The position numbers and the translations under genes were made by a program. The notes beneath the pieces are model-generated. The model searched no databases, was not told the origin of the DNA, and worked only from the letters and a program-made list of their open reading frames with translations. Below, piece after piece: positions 1-7,258 of a stretch of DNA of 21,640 bases. The stretch's first letter is position 1; each line of letters starts with the position of its first letter. Origin of the DNA: DASVAL01 sp035649575 (lineage in GTDB: Bacteria; Planctomycetota; UBA1135; UBA2386); the NCBI GenBank assembly GCA_035649575.1, contig DASRJH010000132.1, forward strand, positions 1-21,640, given 5' to 3'.

Positions 1-2
1 CG

Positions 3-1238
3 CTGCTGCTGACCGGCTTCGATCTGGCGGACGTGTCGACGCCGTTCGCGGTCACGCTGGTTGCCGGCGTGCCGCTCGCGCTGCTGCTGCGGCGCCTGCC
101 GGGGCCGTTCGTGCTCGCGCATGGCGCGCTGCTTCTGCTCGCAACGTGGAGCTGGATCGCCTACGCGCTGGCCGGCCGCGACGCCGCGCGTCTTGGCCCG
201 TGGCTCGGGTTGTCGGCAGCGGTGCTTGGAGCCGCCGCGGGTCCGTGGCTGCGTTTTTGCGCGCGCGACAGTGCGGGTCGCGCGGAGCTCGCGGCGCTGC
301 AGGCCGCGTGCTGGCTCGCGGCGCTCGGGGCGCTGCACGCTGCCTGCAGCGGTGACGCGCCGATGCCGGCGTTGGCACTCGCCGCGTCGCTCGTCGCGAG
401 CGCGCTCGTGGCCACGGGCAGCGCGCGCGGTGCGCGCACGGCCGGACACGAAGTGCTCGTGCACCTGGCACTCGTCGCATTGGTCACCGGCTACCGCGTG
501 CTCGCGACGGGCTCCGAGTTGCTGCACCCATTGCTGGGGCTGCACCACCACGGACTGACCGTGCTCGGCGCGACGCTGTTCGTCGTGGCGGGCAGCCGCG
601 CGTCGGCGATGTGCGGTCAGCTGCGCGCGGCGGCCGTGGTGGCGCCGCTGCTGGCGATCGCGCTCGCGGTGCCGTTCGGTGGGCAGACGTTCGCGCTGCT
701 CGCCGGAGCCGCGGTGATGGCGCTCGGCGCCGCGGTTGCGCGCGTGCGGCTGCTCGCCGCGGGCGCGCTGTTGCTCGCGAACTGCGGCCTGTTCCGGCTC
801 TGGCTGCGCGAAGGCGTGCTCGATCCGTCGTTCTACGGCGTGCCGGCGGGACTGTCGCTCGTGCTCGGCGCGGAGCTGGCGCGCGGACCGCTCGGGGCGG
901 CCCGCGTGCTGGCGCTGCGCGTCGCCGGCCTCGCCGTGGCCTACGGCTCGGTGTTGGTGCAGATCGCGCGCGTGTCGGTGCCGGCGCACGCGGTGGCGCT
1001 GTTCGTGCTCGCGATGCTGGCAGTGGCATGGGGCGTGCGGCGACAGCAGGCGGCGATCCTGGTCACGGGCGTGGTCGCCGTCGTGCTCGACGTCGTCGTC
1101 TACCTCGCGCAGCGCGGTTTCCAGCAGGACTTCGTCGGCTCGATGCTGTTGGTCGGAGCCGGCGGTTCGGTGTTCGTGGTCGCGGCGCGGGCCGCGCGGG
1201 CACGGGCCAGGGTCGCGGAGCGACCTCCGGTGCGCTGA
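3..1238 (+). CDS. polytopic membrane protein, 5' end outside window
   Basis: The reading frame is already open at base 3 and stays open to a TGA at 1236-1238. The window therefore starts inside the gene, and the GTG at 33 need not be the true start. The product is almost entirely hydrophobic, with many alternating stretches of Leu/Ala/Val about 20 residues long (roughly ten or more predicted membrane helices). They are separated by short Arg-rich loops such as LLRRLPG and GVRRQQ. It ends in a short basic cytosolic-type tail (ARARARVAERPPVR). No catalytic motif, transporter signature or named domain is recognisable. It is an integral inner-membrane protein of unknown function. Coding is well supported by third-position GC bias and the consistent hydrophobic pattern; function is not assigned. 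Confidence 0.8.
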   Translation: MLLTGFDLADVSTPFAVTLVAGVPLALLLRRLPGPFVLAHGALLLLATWSWIAYALAGRDAARLGPWLGLSAAVLGAAAGPWLRFCARDSAGRAELAALQAACWLAALGALHAACSGDAPMPALALAASLVASALVATGSARGARTAGHEVLVHLALVALVTGYRVLATGSELLHPLLGLHHHGLTVLGATLFVVAGSRASAMCGQLRAAAVVAPLLAIALAVPFGGQTFALLAGAAVMALGAAVARVRLLAAGALLLANCGLFRLWLREGVLDPSFYGVPAGLSLVLGAELARGPLGAARVLALRVAGLAVAYGSVLVQIARVSVPAHAVALFVLAMLAVAWGVRRQQAAILVTGVVAVVLDVVVYLAQRGFQQDFVGSMLLVGAGGSVFVVAARAARARARVAERPPVR

Positions 1239-1374
1239 TGCAGCAGGGGCCATTCCGACGCGGTCGACCGCTAATGCCGCGTTGCTGCACGCGTTCACGC
1301 GAACCCAGCTTGCCAGAAACGGCGGCAGCGCGGACAGTACCGGCACGCGGTTCCCCTTGCCCGCGGTCCCAACC

Positions 1375-3099
1375 ATGCGCACTCTAACTCTCGCGGCCCT
1401 CGTGGTCGCATCCTTCGTTCCGGGCCTCTGCGCCCAGGGCGCCCTCAGCGCGCCGTGTTTCGTCCCGCAGTTCGGCACGAATCTCGGTCTCAGCGACGAC
1501 TCGGTTGCGCCGAACAACCAACTCGGCTTCTCGTTTCCTGGCCCCGCCGGCCCGATCTCGGCGATCGACATCAGCAGCAACGGCTTCGTCTGGCTCGGCA
1601 GCAACGGCAACAGCGATTGCTGCAACGGCGACCTGCCGACGTTCCTGACCAGCATGGCGCGCATCGCGCCAATTTGGATGGACCTCAATCCGAGCCAGGC
1701 CGGCAGCGTCTGGTTCAACACGTTCCCGGCCGCCGGCTCGCAGCCGGCGAGCGCGGTCGTGACCTGGGACGGCGTGCCCGAGTACAGCGAAACTGCGCCG
1801 ATGACGATCCAGCTGCAGCTGTTCGCCGATGGCTCGTTCTCGTTCCTGTACGACTCGGCGTGCTACAACCTGTGGCACACCGTGCTGACCGGCGTCACGC
1901 AGGGCGGCGCAGCGACCGCCAACCCAGTCGACTTCTCGGGGATCACGGGCGCCACGCCGCACCTCAGCGGCTCGAACCCGACCGTGCACGAGCTGCAGAA
2001 CCAGGTGTTCGACCTGGGCGGCCGGGCCTTCGCGTTCGTACCGAACGGAACCTCCGGCTACATCGTGCTCGACCGGCCCGGCTGCACGCTCGCGAACGTC
2101 TTGCGCTACGGCCGCGGCTGCCCGGCGACGACTGCGGCCTACGAGTTCTTCGCGAGCCCGGTGGTGATCGACCTGTCGAACGTCGCGATCGAGTTCACGC
2201 CGACGTCGGGCGGTGGCTTTGTCGCGATTCCGACCACGGGCTTCTTCAGCGGCTACACGAACTCGTTCGCGTTCTTCGACGACGACTCGCACGGCCCGTT
2301 CAATCTGGGCTTCTCGTTCCCGTTCCCGGGCGGCAGCACGTCGGCGATCGACATCAGCAGCAACGGCTTCATCTGGATGCAGACCGGCAACTCGAACTCG
2401 CGCTGCTGCGCCGGCGATCCCGCGACGTTCCTCTCCGACCCCGCGAGCATCGCGGCCTTGTGGATGGACCTCTACCCGCCCGGCGGCGGCAACATCTACT
2501 TCGACACGACGCCGACCGAGGCGTACATCACGTGGGTCAACGTGCCGGAGTTCTTCAGCGGGCCGCCGCAGACGGCGCAGATCACGTTGCGCAGCAACGG
2601 CACGTTCCGGCTCTCCTACGGCGTCGTCAACAACACGAACCACGACGTGCTGGTCGGCTACTCGACGGGCAACGTGCCGGTCGATCCGGGCTCGTCCAAC
2701 TTCAGCGCCGGCCCCGTCATCGTCACCGGCGGCGGTGCGCCGATGGCGCTGAGCTCGCAGCCGGGCTCGCGACCGGTGCTCGGCACGACCTACACGATGG
2801 ACATCGACCAGAGCACGAACGGCGCGCTGATCGGGTTGATGTTGTTCGGCAGCACGGGCTTCGACCCGGGCATCGATCTCAGCGTGATCGGGATGCCGGG
2901 CTGCTCGCTGTATGCGAACCTCGACTTGATGCTGACCGTCGTGCTGCCGGGGCCGGTGACGCCGTTCCCGATTTCGATCCCGAACAACCCGTCGCTGGCG
3001 GGCATGTTGCTCTTCGGGCAGGCGGCGGGCCTCGTGCCGACCGCCAACCCGCTCGGCATCGCGACCAGCAACGGCATCAAGCTGACCGTCGGCGTCTGA
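1375..3099 (+). CDS. secreted two-domain beta-rich protein
   Basis: This 574-residue protein starts at the ATG at 1375, because a clear signal peptide follows (MRTLTLAALVVASF, small residues then CAQG near residue 22). The frame is open further upstream, but that part is not protein-like. Two homologous beta domains follow. Each has the motif AIDISSNGF(V/I)W (near residues 65 and 326), a Cys-Cys-X-Gly-Asp motif (DCCNGD, RCCAGD), a conserved (I/L)WMDL, and a later stretch of alternating strand-like residues. Between them lies a GxGCP segment near residue 245. The C-terminal module (about 460-574) carries GCSLYANLD and ends LGIATSNGIKLTVGV, a layout I associate with exported planctomycete proteins. 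It is probably extracellular or surface-displayed. The function is unknown; an adhesive or structural role is only a guess. The gene converges on the kinase gene with a 13-base gap. Confidence 0.85.
   Translation: MRTLTLAALVVASFVPGLCAQGALSAPCFVPQFGTNLGLSDDSVAPNNQLGFSFPGPAGPISAIDISSNGFVWLGSNGNSDCCNGDLPTFLTSMARIAPIWMDLNPSQAGSVWFNTFPAAGSQPASAVVTWDGVPEYSETAPMTIQLQLFADGSFSFLYDSACYNLWHTVLTGVTQGGAATANPVDFSGITGATPHLSGSNPTVHELQNQVFDLGGRAFAFVPNGTSGYIVLDRPGCTLANVLRYGRGCPATTAAYEFFASPVVIDLSNVAIEFTPTSGGGFVAIPTTGFFSGYTNSFAFFDDDSHGPFNLGFSFPFPGGSTSAIDISSNGFIWMQTGNSNSRCCAGDPATFLSDPASIAALWMDLYPPGGGNIYFDTTPTEAYITWVNVPEFFSGPPQTAQITLRSNGTFRLSYGVVNNTNHDVLVGYSTGNVPVDPGSSNFSAGPVIVTGGGAPMALSSQPGSRPVLGTTYTMDIDQSTNGALIGLMLFGSTGFDPGIDLSVIGMPGCSLYANLDLMLTVVLPGPVTPFPISIPNNPSLAGMLLFGQAAGLVPTANPLGIATSNGIKLTVGV
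1558..1587 (+). repeat. 30-bp direct repeat, copy 1
   Basis: This is the first copy of a 30-base sequence starting TCGGCGATCGACATC. It encodes SAIDISSNGF in the first beta domain of the secreted protein and is identical to 2341-2370. It marks the most conserved strand of an internally duplicated domain. Confidence 0.85.
2341..2370 (+). repeat. 30-bp direct repeat, copy 2
   Basis: This is the second copy of the 30-base sequence, identical at every base to 1558-1587. It encodes the same SAIDISSNGF strand in the second beta domain. The flanking sequence has diverged, so the identity marks a conserved core within an older duplication, or a region homogenised by gene conversion. Confidence 0.85.
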
Positions 3100-3122
3100 G
3101 CGCGCGTAGTCCCTACGCGCTC
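3098..3122. terminator. bidirectional hairpin between convergent genes
   Basis: GCGCGTAG (3102-3109) and CTACGCGC (3113-3120) form a perfect 8-bp stem around the loop TCC. With a two-base bulge the pairing extends to the outer GAGC and GCTC. The hairpin overlaps the TGA of the upstream plus-strand gene and contains the TAG of the minus-strand kinase gene. It is therefore placed to end transcription in both directions. There is no U-tract on either side, so intrinsic termination is inferred rather than evident. Confidence 0.5.
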
Positions 3123-3859
3123 AAAGAGCGACCCTTGCGGGCCGACGACGAGGTCCTCGGCCGCAGGGGCGGCGTAGCGTTCTCGCGCGCGGCGTGCATC
3201 CGTTGTTGCTGCAGGGCCGGGTTGCGCGCGGGCCACAGCCGCCGCCAGTGCAGGTAGCGGCGATACCAGCGCAGCTCGCCCTGGGGCACGCCGTCGGGGT
3301 CGTAGCGCAGCCACCACTTGATCGCCGCCGAGCGGTCGAGGAACGCGAGCCAACCCCAGAACCAGCGCCGCCAGCCGCGCCGCACGTCGACCGCGGACGC
3401 GAAGTCGATCAGCCGCACGTCGCCCGCGGGGGTGACGAGGATGTTCGAGCGGTGCCGCAGGTCGTTGTGCAGCACGCCGCGCGCGTGCATCGCAGCGACC
3501 GCGGCGTGCAGCCGTTCGAGCGTGGCCGGCCGAATGTCGGGTCCGGCCTCCGTCATCGTGCGCGCGTCGACGTGCTCGAACAGCAGCGCGTGGCGGTCGA
3601 GCCGCCCGTAGCAGCGCGCGACGAACGTGGACCCCGCGAGCGCTTCGTAGGCACGCTGTTCGCGCGCGAGCTCGAGGCGCGCAAGCGTCCAGCGGTAGAG
3701 CCAGCAGGTCGCGAGGTAGTCCTTGACGACGAACCGCCGGCCACCCACTTCGGTCGTCCACACGGAGGATCGCCAGCGCCGCGCGGCCGAGGCGCTGCGC
3801 CGCCCGGCCAGGGCCTCGGCGCGCGTGATCGACAGCTCGTTGTCCGGCGGAACGGCCAT
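3113..3859 (-). CDS. RIO/InaA-like small protein (or lipid-sugar) kinase
   Basis: This 248-residue kinase-fold protein belongs to the Kdo/WaaP-InaA-RIO-like group. Visible elements are FVVKDY with the ATP-binding Lys46, a possible helix-C Glu72 (YEAL), the catalytic loop HNDLRHRSNIL (Asp133, Asn139) and the metal-binding IDFA (Asp152, in place of DFG). This catalytic core is compact and lacks a normal Ser/Thr-kinase activation segment, which fits lipopolysaccharide-core kinases and RIO kinases. The C-terminal third is rich in Trp and Arg (RRWFWGWLAF), suggesting membrane-surface contact. The start is the ATG at 3859, two bases after the stop of the methyltransferase gene, so the two are co-transcribed. 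The frame is open further upstream, but that part is shadow of the neighbour. It probably phosphorylates a sugar or lipid in the envelope; the substrate is unknown. Confidence 0.82.
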   Translation of the reverse strand: MAVPPDNELSITRAEALAGRRSASAARRWRSSVWTTEVGGRRFVVKDYLATCWLYRWTLARLELAREQRAYEALAGSTFVARCYGRLDRHALLFEHVDARTMTEAGPDIRPATLERLHAAVAAMHARGVLHNDLRHRSNILVTPAGDVRLIDFASAVDVRRGWRRWFWGWLAFLDRSAAIKWWLRYDPDGVPQGELRWYRRYLHWRRLWPARNPALQQQRMHAARENATPPLRPRTSSSARKGRSLSA

Positions 3860-3861
3860 GG

Positions 3862-4434
3862 TCAGAGCCAGTCCTGCGCGAACGGCATCGCGACGAACAG
3901 CAGCACGAGCAGCACGTCGAGCCCGAGCTCGTGGTTGCTGCGGAAGGTCGCCCAGCGCCAGGGCGCGCGCGAACCCGCGGGCCAGCGGCGCAGGCTCGGC
4001 ACGAACGCGGGCACCGCGCGATCGTACTCGTCGTAGGCGGCGCCGAAGTGTTTGCGCAGCCGGCTGCCCTCGATGCGCTGCTTCTTCGGCATGTAGTAGC
4101 CGAACCAGGCCAGCATGAACAGCGGTCCGAGCGCCGCCCACAACAACAGCGCGGGCATGTGCGGCGAGCCGGCCGCGAGCACGCCGCCGAGCGCGAGCAG
4201 GAACGTGCCGACGTAGAGCGGGTTCTTCACGTGCGCATACGGGCCCGAGGTCACGACGTCCTGGTTCTTGCGCAGGTGGCCGCAGCCCCAGACGCGCACG
4301 GCGATCCCGAGCAACCCGAGCGCGCAGCCGATCGCGTAGAGCACCGGTTGCGGGTCGGCGATGACGACGAGCCCGGCGACGGCAGCGAACGTGATCAGCT
4401 GCCTCGGAGTGATCAGGGGTAGCTTCCCGGCCAT
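3862..4434 (-). CDS. isoprenylcysteine carboxyl methyltransferase-like membrane protein
   Basis: This 190-residue integral membrane protein is of the ICMT/PEMT-like methyltransferase type. About five hydrophobic segments are visible. The family motif GPYAHVKNPLYVG (residues 64-76) binds S-adenosylmethionine, and the later block IEGSRLRKHFGAAYDEY followed by VPAFVP is the second conserved region. The start is placed at the ATG at 4434 (MAGKLPL). The frame continues to 4509, but the extra 25 residues do not look like protein. In bacteria such enzymes methylate small lipophilic or envelope substrates rather than prenylated proteins. Two bases separate its stop from the kinase start, so both probably act on the same lipid or glycolipid. 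The length is usual for the bacterial family. Confidence 0.85.
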   Translation of the reverse strand: MAGKLPLITPRQLITFAAVAGLVVIADPQPVLYAIGCALGLLGIAVRVWGCGHLRKNQDVVTSGPYAHVKNPLYVGTFLLALGGVLAAGSPHMPALLLWAALGPLFMLAWFGYYMPKKQRIEGSRLRKHFGAAYDEYDRAVPAFVPSLRRWPAGSRAPWRWATFRSNHELGLDVLLVLLFVAMPFAQDWL

Positions 4435-4541
4435 GGGGGGCCGCAGAGGATGGCGGGAACGGTGCGCCGATTCAACGCCGCTCTGGCACCGGGCATGTTC
4501 TTCCACCACCTTGCGCGCCGGCGTAGCACGGACCGGCCGAT

Positions 4542-4571
4542 GCCAGGGGCGCCTTCAACGCAGCCCCTGGC
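4542..4571. terminator. hairpin, 9-bp perfect stem
   Basis: GCCAGGGGC (4542-4550) pairs perfectly with GCCCCTGGC (4563-4571) across a 12-base loop. On the minus strand it lies about 40 bases after the TAA at 4611 of the short coding stretch and upstream of the methyltransferase operon. It could therefore end upstream transcription. No U-run follows on either strand, so it could also be another structured leader element of the methyltransferase/kinase operon. Confidence 0.4.
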
Positions 4572-4610
4572 GTTCGGACGTGTCGAACGACGGCTTCGGC
4601 GGGCGGGACC

Positions 4611-4898
4611 TTACCTGCCGCGTGTGCGCGCTGCATCCTGCGGCAGCCGCACGACCGAGTCCGCGAACGCCGTGTCGATCCACGCACGGAACAGGCTCTG
4701 GACGAGCAGCTCGCGCAGCTGCTGCCGCAGCGGATTCAGCAGCACCGGCTGGTCGGCGCCGAGATGCGAGTAGACGACGTCGGAGCTCGGGTACCCCTTG
4801 AACTTCGTCGCGACGACTTTGACCGTGAACGGCGTAGTGTCGTAGGGCTCGGCATAGGTCGCGTAGGCGGCCTCGTACTCGGCGTCGCCGAGCCACAC
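4611..4898 (-). CDS. short orphan protein or C-terminal gene remnant
   Basis: This frame has strongly G/C-biased third positions and protein-like composition (DAEYEAAYATYAEPYD, FTVKVVATKFKGYPSSD, LRQQLRELLVQSLFRAW), so it is or was coding. The only usable start is the GTG at 4898, preceded by AGGAAGAAG, a fair ribosome-binding site six bases away; this would give 95 residues. The coding-like bias continues upstream of the GTG (SGSEQLERKK) to an in-frame TGA at 4941-4943, after which it fades. That pattern is what the tail of a larger, 5'-deleted gene would leave. No family is recognised. A hairpin lies about 40 bases downstream. Whether it is a living small gene or a remnant cannot be settled here. 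Confidence 0.5.
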   Translation of the reverse strand: MWLGDAEYEAAYATYAEPYDTTPFTVKVVATKFKGYPSSDVVYSHLGADQPVLLNPLRQQLRELLVQSLFRAWIDTAFADSVVRLPQDAARTRGR

Positions 4899-5009
4899 CT
4901 TCTTCCTCTCGAGCTGCTCCGAGCCGCTGTGCGAAACCGATCAGCCGGCGGGCAATTTGTAATCTCTGCGCGCCTCTCGAGCCCTCTGGGCAACTTCGCA
5001 TGGCATGGG

Positions 5010-5015
5010 GATAAT
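5010..5015 (+). promoter_or_regulatory. possible -10 element
   Basis: GATAAT lies 43 bases upstream of the chosen ATG of the HEAT-repeat gene in an otherwise GC-rich gap. It resembles a -10 box, and a start a few bases later would give a leader of about 35 bases. No convincing -35 box is visible at the right distance. Confidence 0.25.
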
Positions 5016-5049
5016 CACGGCGCCCCCTCGACCCCTCCCTCTCTCTCCC

Positions 5050-5054
5050 GGAGG
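5050..5054 (+). promoter_or_regulatory. Shine-Dalgarno site deciding the HEAT-gene start
   Basis: GGAGG is followed by four bases (TTGG) and then the ATG at 5059. The alternative in-frame ATG at 5005 has no such site. A signal peptide begins immediately after 5059, so the downstream start is preferred. Confidence 0.7.
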
Positions 5055-5058
5055 TTGG

Positions 5059-7194
5059 ATGCCTGCCCTTCGCTTGCCGTCCCTTGTCGGGTTCCTGATC
5101 GCTTCTGAGCTGGTCGCGCACGGTGGCGCCTACGTGCCGCCGCTGCCGCCGCCGCCAGTCCAACCGCCGGCGCCGGGGCGGCCAGGGTCCGTGCCGCCCG
5201 GTGGCCAATACCGCGGCCCCGGCGACACGACTCCGTCGGGCCCGACGACTCCGGGGCCGGCGGGGCCGTCGTCGCCGACTCCGTCGAGCCCGTCCACGGG
5301 CGGCCCCTCGACCGGCGGACCGGCGGGCCCGTCAGCACCTGCCCCGGGCGGCGGCCCCTCGACCGGTGGAGCGTCGAGCCCGTCGGCTCCCGCTCCGGCG
5401 GCATGGCGAGCCCCGACGACGGGTGGCTCGCGCGGCCTGCCGCTCGAGCACGACTTCAACACGTGGGATTACTGGTGGGAGTTCAACAAGAACCGCTTCC
5501 TGATGCTGCGCGACGTCGATGCGCGCACGACGCAGACGGGCAGCGACGACTTCTACCTCGGCCCGACGCGCCGCAACACGGCCGACGTGTTGCGGCCGAC
5601 GGCGGAAGAGACGGTGCAGGTCGTGCTGCCGGCGCTGAAGCGGGCGATCGACGGAACGACGAACCGCGACATCGCGACGGCCTGCATCGTCGCGATGGCG
5701 AAGATCGGCGGAGACCACCCCGAGTTCCAGCTCGTCGACGTGTTCGTGCCGCGGCTGCGCGTCGGCGACCAGGAGGTCCGCGAGACCGCGGCGCTCGCGC
5801 TGGGTCTCATGTCGCGCAACGACACACGATCGCTGCCGCTGCTCGAAGGGCTGGCGCTGGATGTTGGCGCGGGACGTTCGGCGTATGGCGGCGCCGTCGA
5901 CAACCGGACACGCGCGTTCGCGACCTACGGCCTGGGTCTGACCGCGCACGGCGCCGCGGGCGTCGCGCCGAAGCAGCGTGTGTTCGAGATCCTGCGCCAG
6001 CTCGTCGAAGGTGACGGCGTCGACCGCAACGTCAAGGTCGCCGCGATCACCGGCCTCGGGCTGCTCGCGCCGAATGCGCGCACGTATGACGGCAGGAAGC
6101 TGCGCGACGAAGCGATCGAGGTGCTGGGCCGCTGGTTCGAGCGCGATCTCGGGGCCGGCGACGAGTTCGTGCAGGCCCACTGTCCGACCGCGATCGGCAA
6201 GCTGCTCGCGCGCGGCGACGCGGCGAGCACGCGTTGGTGCGATCGCTTCGCCTCCCTGCTCGCGGTCGACAAGAGCGAACGCCGCCGCGGCAATGCGATC
6301 GCGCAGTCGTGCGCGCTCGCGCTCGGGCAGCTGGCCGAGCCCGCTCCGAAAGCGAGCTCGCCCGACCACTGTGGTGCGTTGCTCGAAGCCTCGCGCTCGC
6401 ATCCCGACGCGCTGACGCGCTACTTCGCGCTGATCGCGCTCGGCCAGATCGGCGGCCAGGACAATGGCAGCGCGCTGCTCAAGGAGTTCAGCCGCGACAA
6501 CACGCTGCGCAGACCGTGGTGCGCGCTGGCGCTCGGGTTGTTCGTGCACGGGGAGCGCGAGCGCCAGACCTGCGCGGAGATCGGTCCTGGGCCCGACCCG
6601 TTCGTCGTGTCGGTTCTGCGGGACGCGCTGTGCTCTGCGAAGGAACCGGGGCTCGTCGGAGCGCTCGGCATCGCGCTCGGGCTGTGCGGCGCCACCGACG
6701 CGGCGCCGATGATGCGCGCGCGGCTGCTCGACGGCGTCGCGAAGGAGCAGATGGCGGGCTACCTGTGCATCGGCCTCGCGCTGATGCAGGAGAAGGAAGC
6801 CGTCGACGACATCCGCAAGGTCATGGCGACTTCGGGGCGGCGGTCCGAGCTGCTCGTACAGGCGGCCATCGCACTCGGCAGGCTCGGCGACCGCGAAGCG
6901 GCCGAGCTGATGATGGAGCGCATGACTGGGGGCCAGGCCAACCTCGTGCAGCTCGCGGCGTTCGCGACGGCGTTGAGCCAGATCGGGGACCGGCGCTCGA
7001 TCGCGCCGCTCGTTCGCATGTTGAACGACGACCAGTCCGGCGCGCTGGCGCGCGCGTTCGCCGCGGCCGCGCTCGGCGGCATCGGCGACTGGCGCCGGCT
7101 GCCGTGGAACACGCCGATCGGGGCCGACATCAACTACCGCGCGGCGGTCGAGACGCTGACGAACACACAGACCGGCGTCCTCGACATCCTGTAG
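5059..7194 (+). CDS. secreted HEAT-repeat protein with Pro/Gly/Ser linker
   Basis: This 711-residue protein has an N-terminal hydrophobic signal (LRLPSLVGFLIASELVAHGG). A low-complexity region of Pro, Gly, Ser and Thr follows (about residues 25-125, repeated PSTGG and SPS units). A conserved-looking aromatic block comes next (FNTWDYWWEFNKNRF, near 130). The rest is a long run of alpha-helical pairs typical of HEAT repeats (for example IATACIVAMAKIGG, ETAALALGLMSRND, LLVQAAIALGRLGD, FAAAALGGIGDW). HEAT solenoids are protein-binding scaffolds. The export signal and flexible linker suggest a periplasmic or surface scaffold. It is preceded by GGAGG and converges on the FecR-like gene across a strong hairpin. 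The partner and exact role are unknown. Confidence 0.88.
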   Translation: MPALRLPSLVGFLIASELVAHGGAYVPPLPPPPVQPPAPGRPGSVPPGGQYRGPGDTTPSGPTTPGPAGPSSPTPSSPSTGGPSTGGPAGPSAPAPGGGPSTGGASSPSAPAPAAWRAPTTGGSRGLPLEHDFNTWDYWWEFNKNRFLMLRDVDARTTQTGSDDFYLGPTRRNTADVLRPTAEETVQVVLPALKRAIDGTTNRDIATACIVAMAKIGGDHPEFQLVDVFVPRLRVGDQEVRETAALALGLMSRNDTRSLPLLEGLALDVGAGRSAYGGAVDNRTRAFATYGLGLTAHGAAGVAPKQRVFEILRQLVEGDGVDRNVKVAAITGLGLLAPNARTYDGRKLRDEAIEVLGRWFERDLGAGDEFVQAHCPTAIGKLLARGDAASTRWCDRFASLLAVDKSERRRGNAIAQSCALALGQLAEPAPKASSPDHCGALLEASRSHPDALTRYFALIALGQIGGQDNGSALLKEFSRDNTLRRPWCALALGLFVHGERERQTCAEIGPGPDPFVVSVLRDALCSAKEPGLVGALGIALGLCGATDAAPMMRARLLDGVAKEQMAGYLCIGLALMQEKEAVDDIRKVMATSGRRSELLVQAAIALGRLGDREAAELMMERMTGGQANLVQLAAFATALSQIGDRRSIAPLVRMLNDDQSGALARAFAAAALGGIGDWRRLPWNTPIGADINYRAAVETLTNTQTGVLDIL
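5215..5400 (+). repeat. low-complexity Pro/Gly/Ser/Thr-coding tract
   Basis: This is degenerate repetition of short units encoding PSTGG, TPGPAGPSS and SPSAPAP. It forms the flexible spacer between the signal peptide and the HEAT solenoid. Such tracts often vary in length between strains by slippage. The unit is irregular, so this is simple-sequence coding DNA and not a true tandem array. Confidence 0.7.
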
Positions 7195-7233
7195 AACTGG
7201 TGGTTTGCGTGGATTCCACGCAAACCGTCAGTT
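7195..7233. terminator. strong bidirectional hairpin, 18-bp stem
   Basis: Bases 7195-7212 (AACTGGTGGTTTGCGTGG) pair with 7216-7233 (CCACGCAAACCGTCAGTT) around the 3-base loop ATT. Sixteen pairs are Watson-Crick and two are G-U when read from the plus strand. It begins right after the TAG of the HEAT gene and ends 25 bases before the stop of the opposing FecR-like gene. This is the position of a shared terminator for convergent genes. There is no long U-run. Confidence 0.7.
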
Positions 7234-7258
7234 CCCTCGAGGTCCGGGCCGCGCCGCG

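Noticed and set aside
1384..2643. A 419-codon minus-strand frame opposite the secreted two-domain protein
   Set aside because: It has no signal peptide, domain or plausible start. The plus strand has a signal peptide and duplicated domains.
4899..5004. Recoded TGA (selenocysteine) joining the two halves of the minus-strand frame at 4941
   Set aside because: The codons upstream of the TGA lose G/C third-position bias, and no selenocysteine-type stem-loop was evident directly after it.
5215..5400. A CRISPR array or true tandem repeat
   Set aside because: Repetition is codon-level (Pro, Gly, Ser, Thr) and irregular, without spacers or constant units.
5332..6549. A 405-codon minus-strand frame opposite the HEAT-repeat gene
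   Set aside because: Composition is Arg/Gln/Val-rich with no repeats or motifs; HEAT periodicity is on the plus strand.
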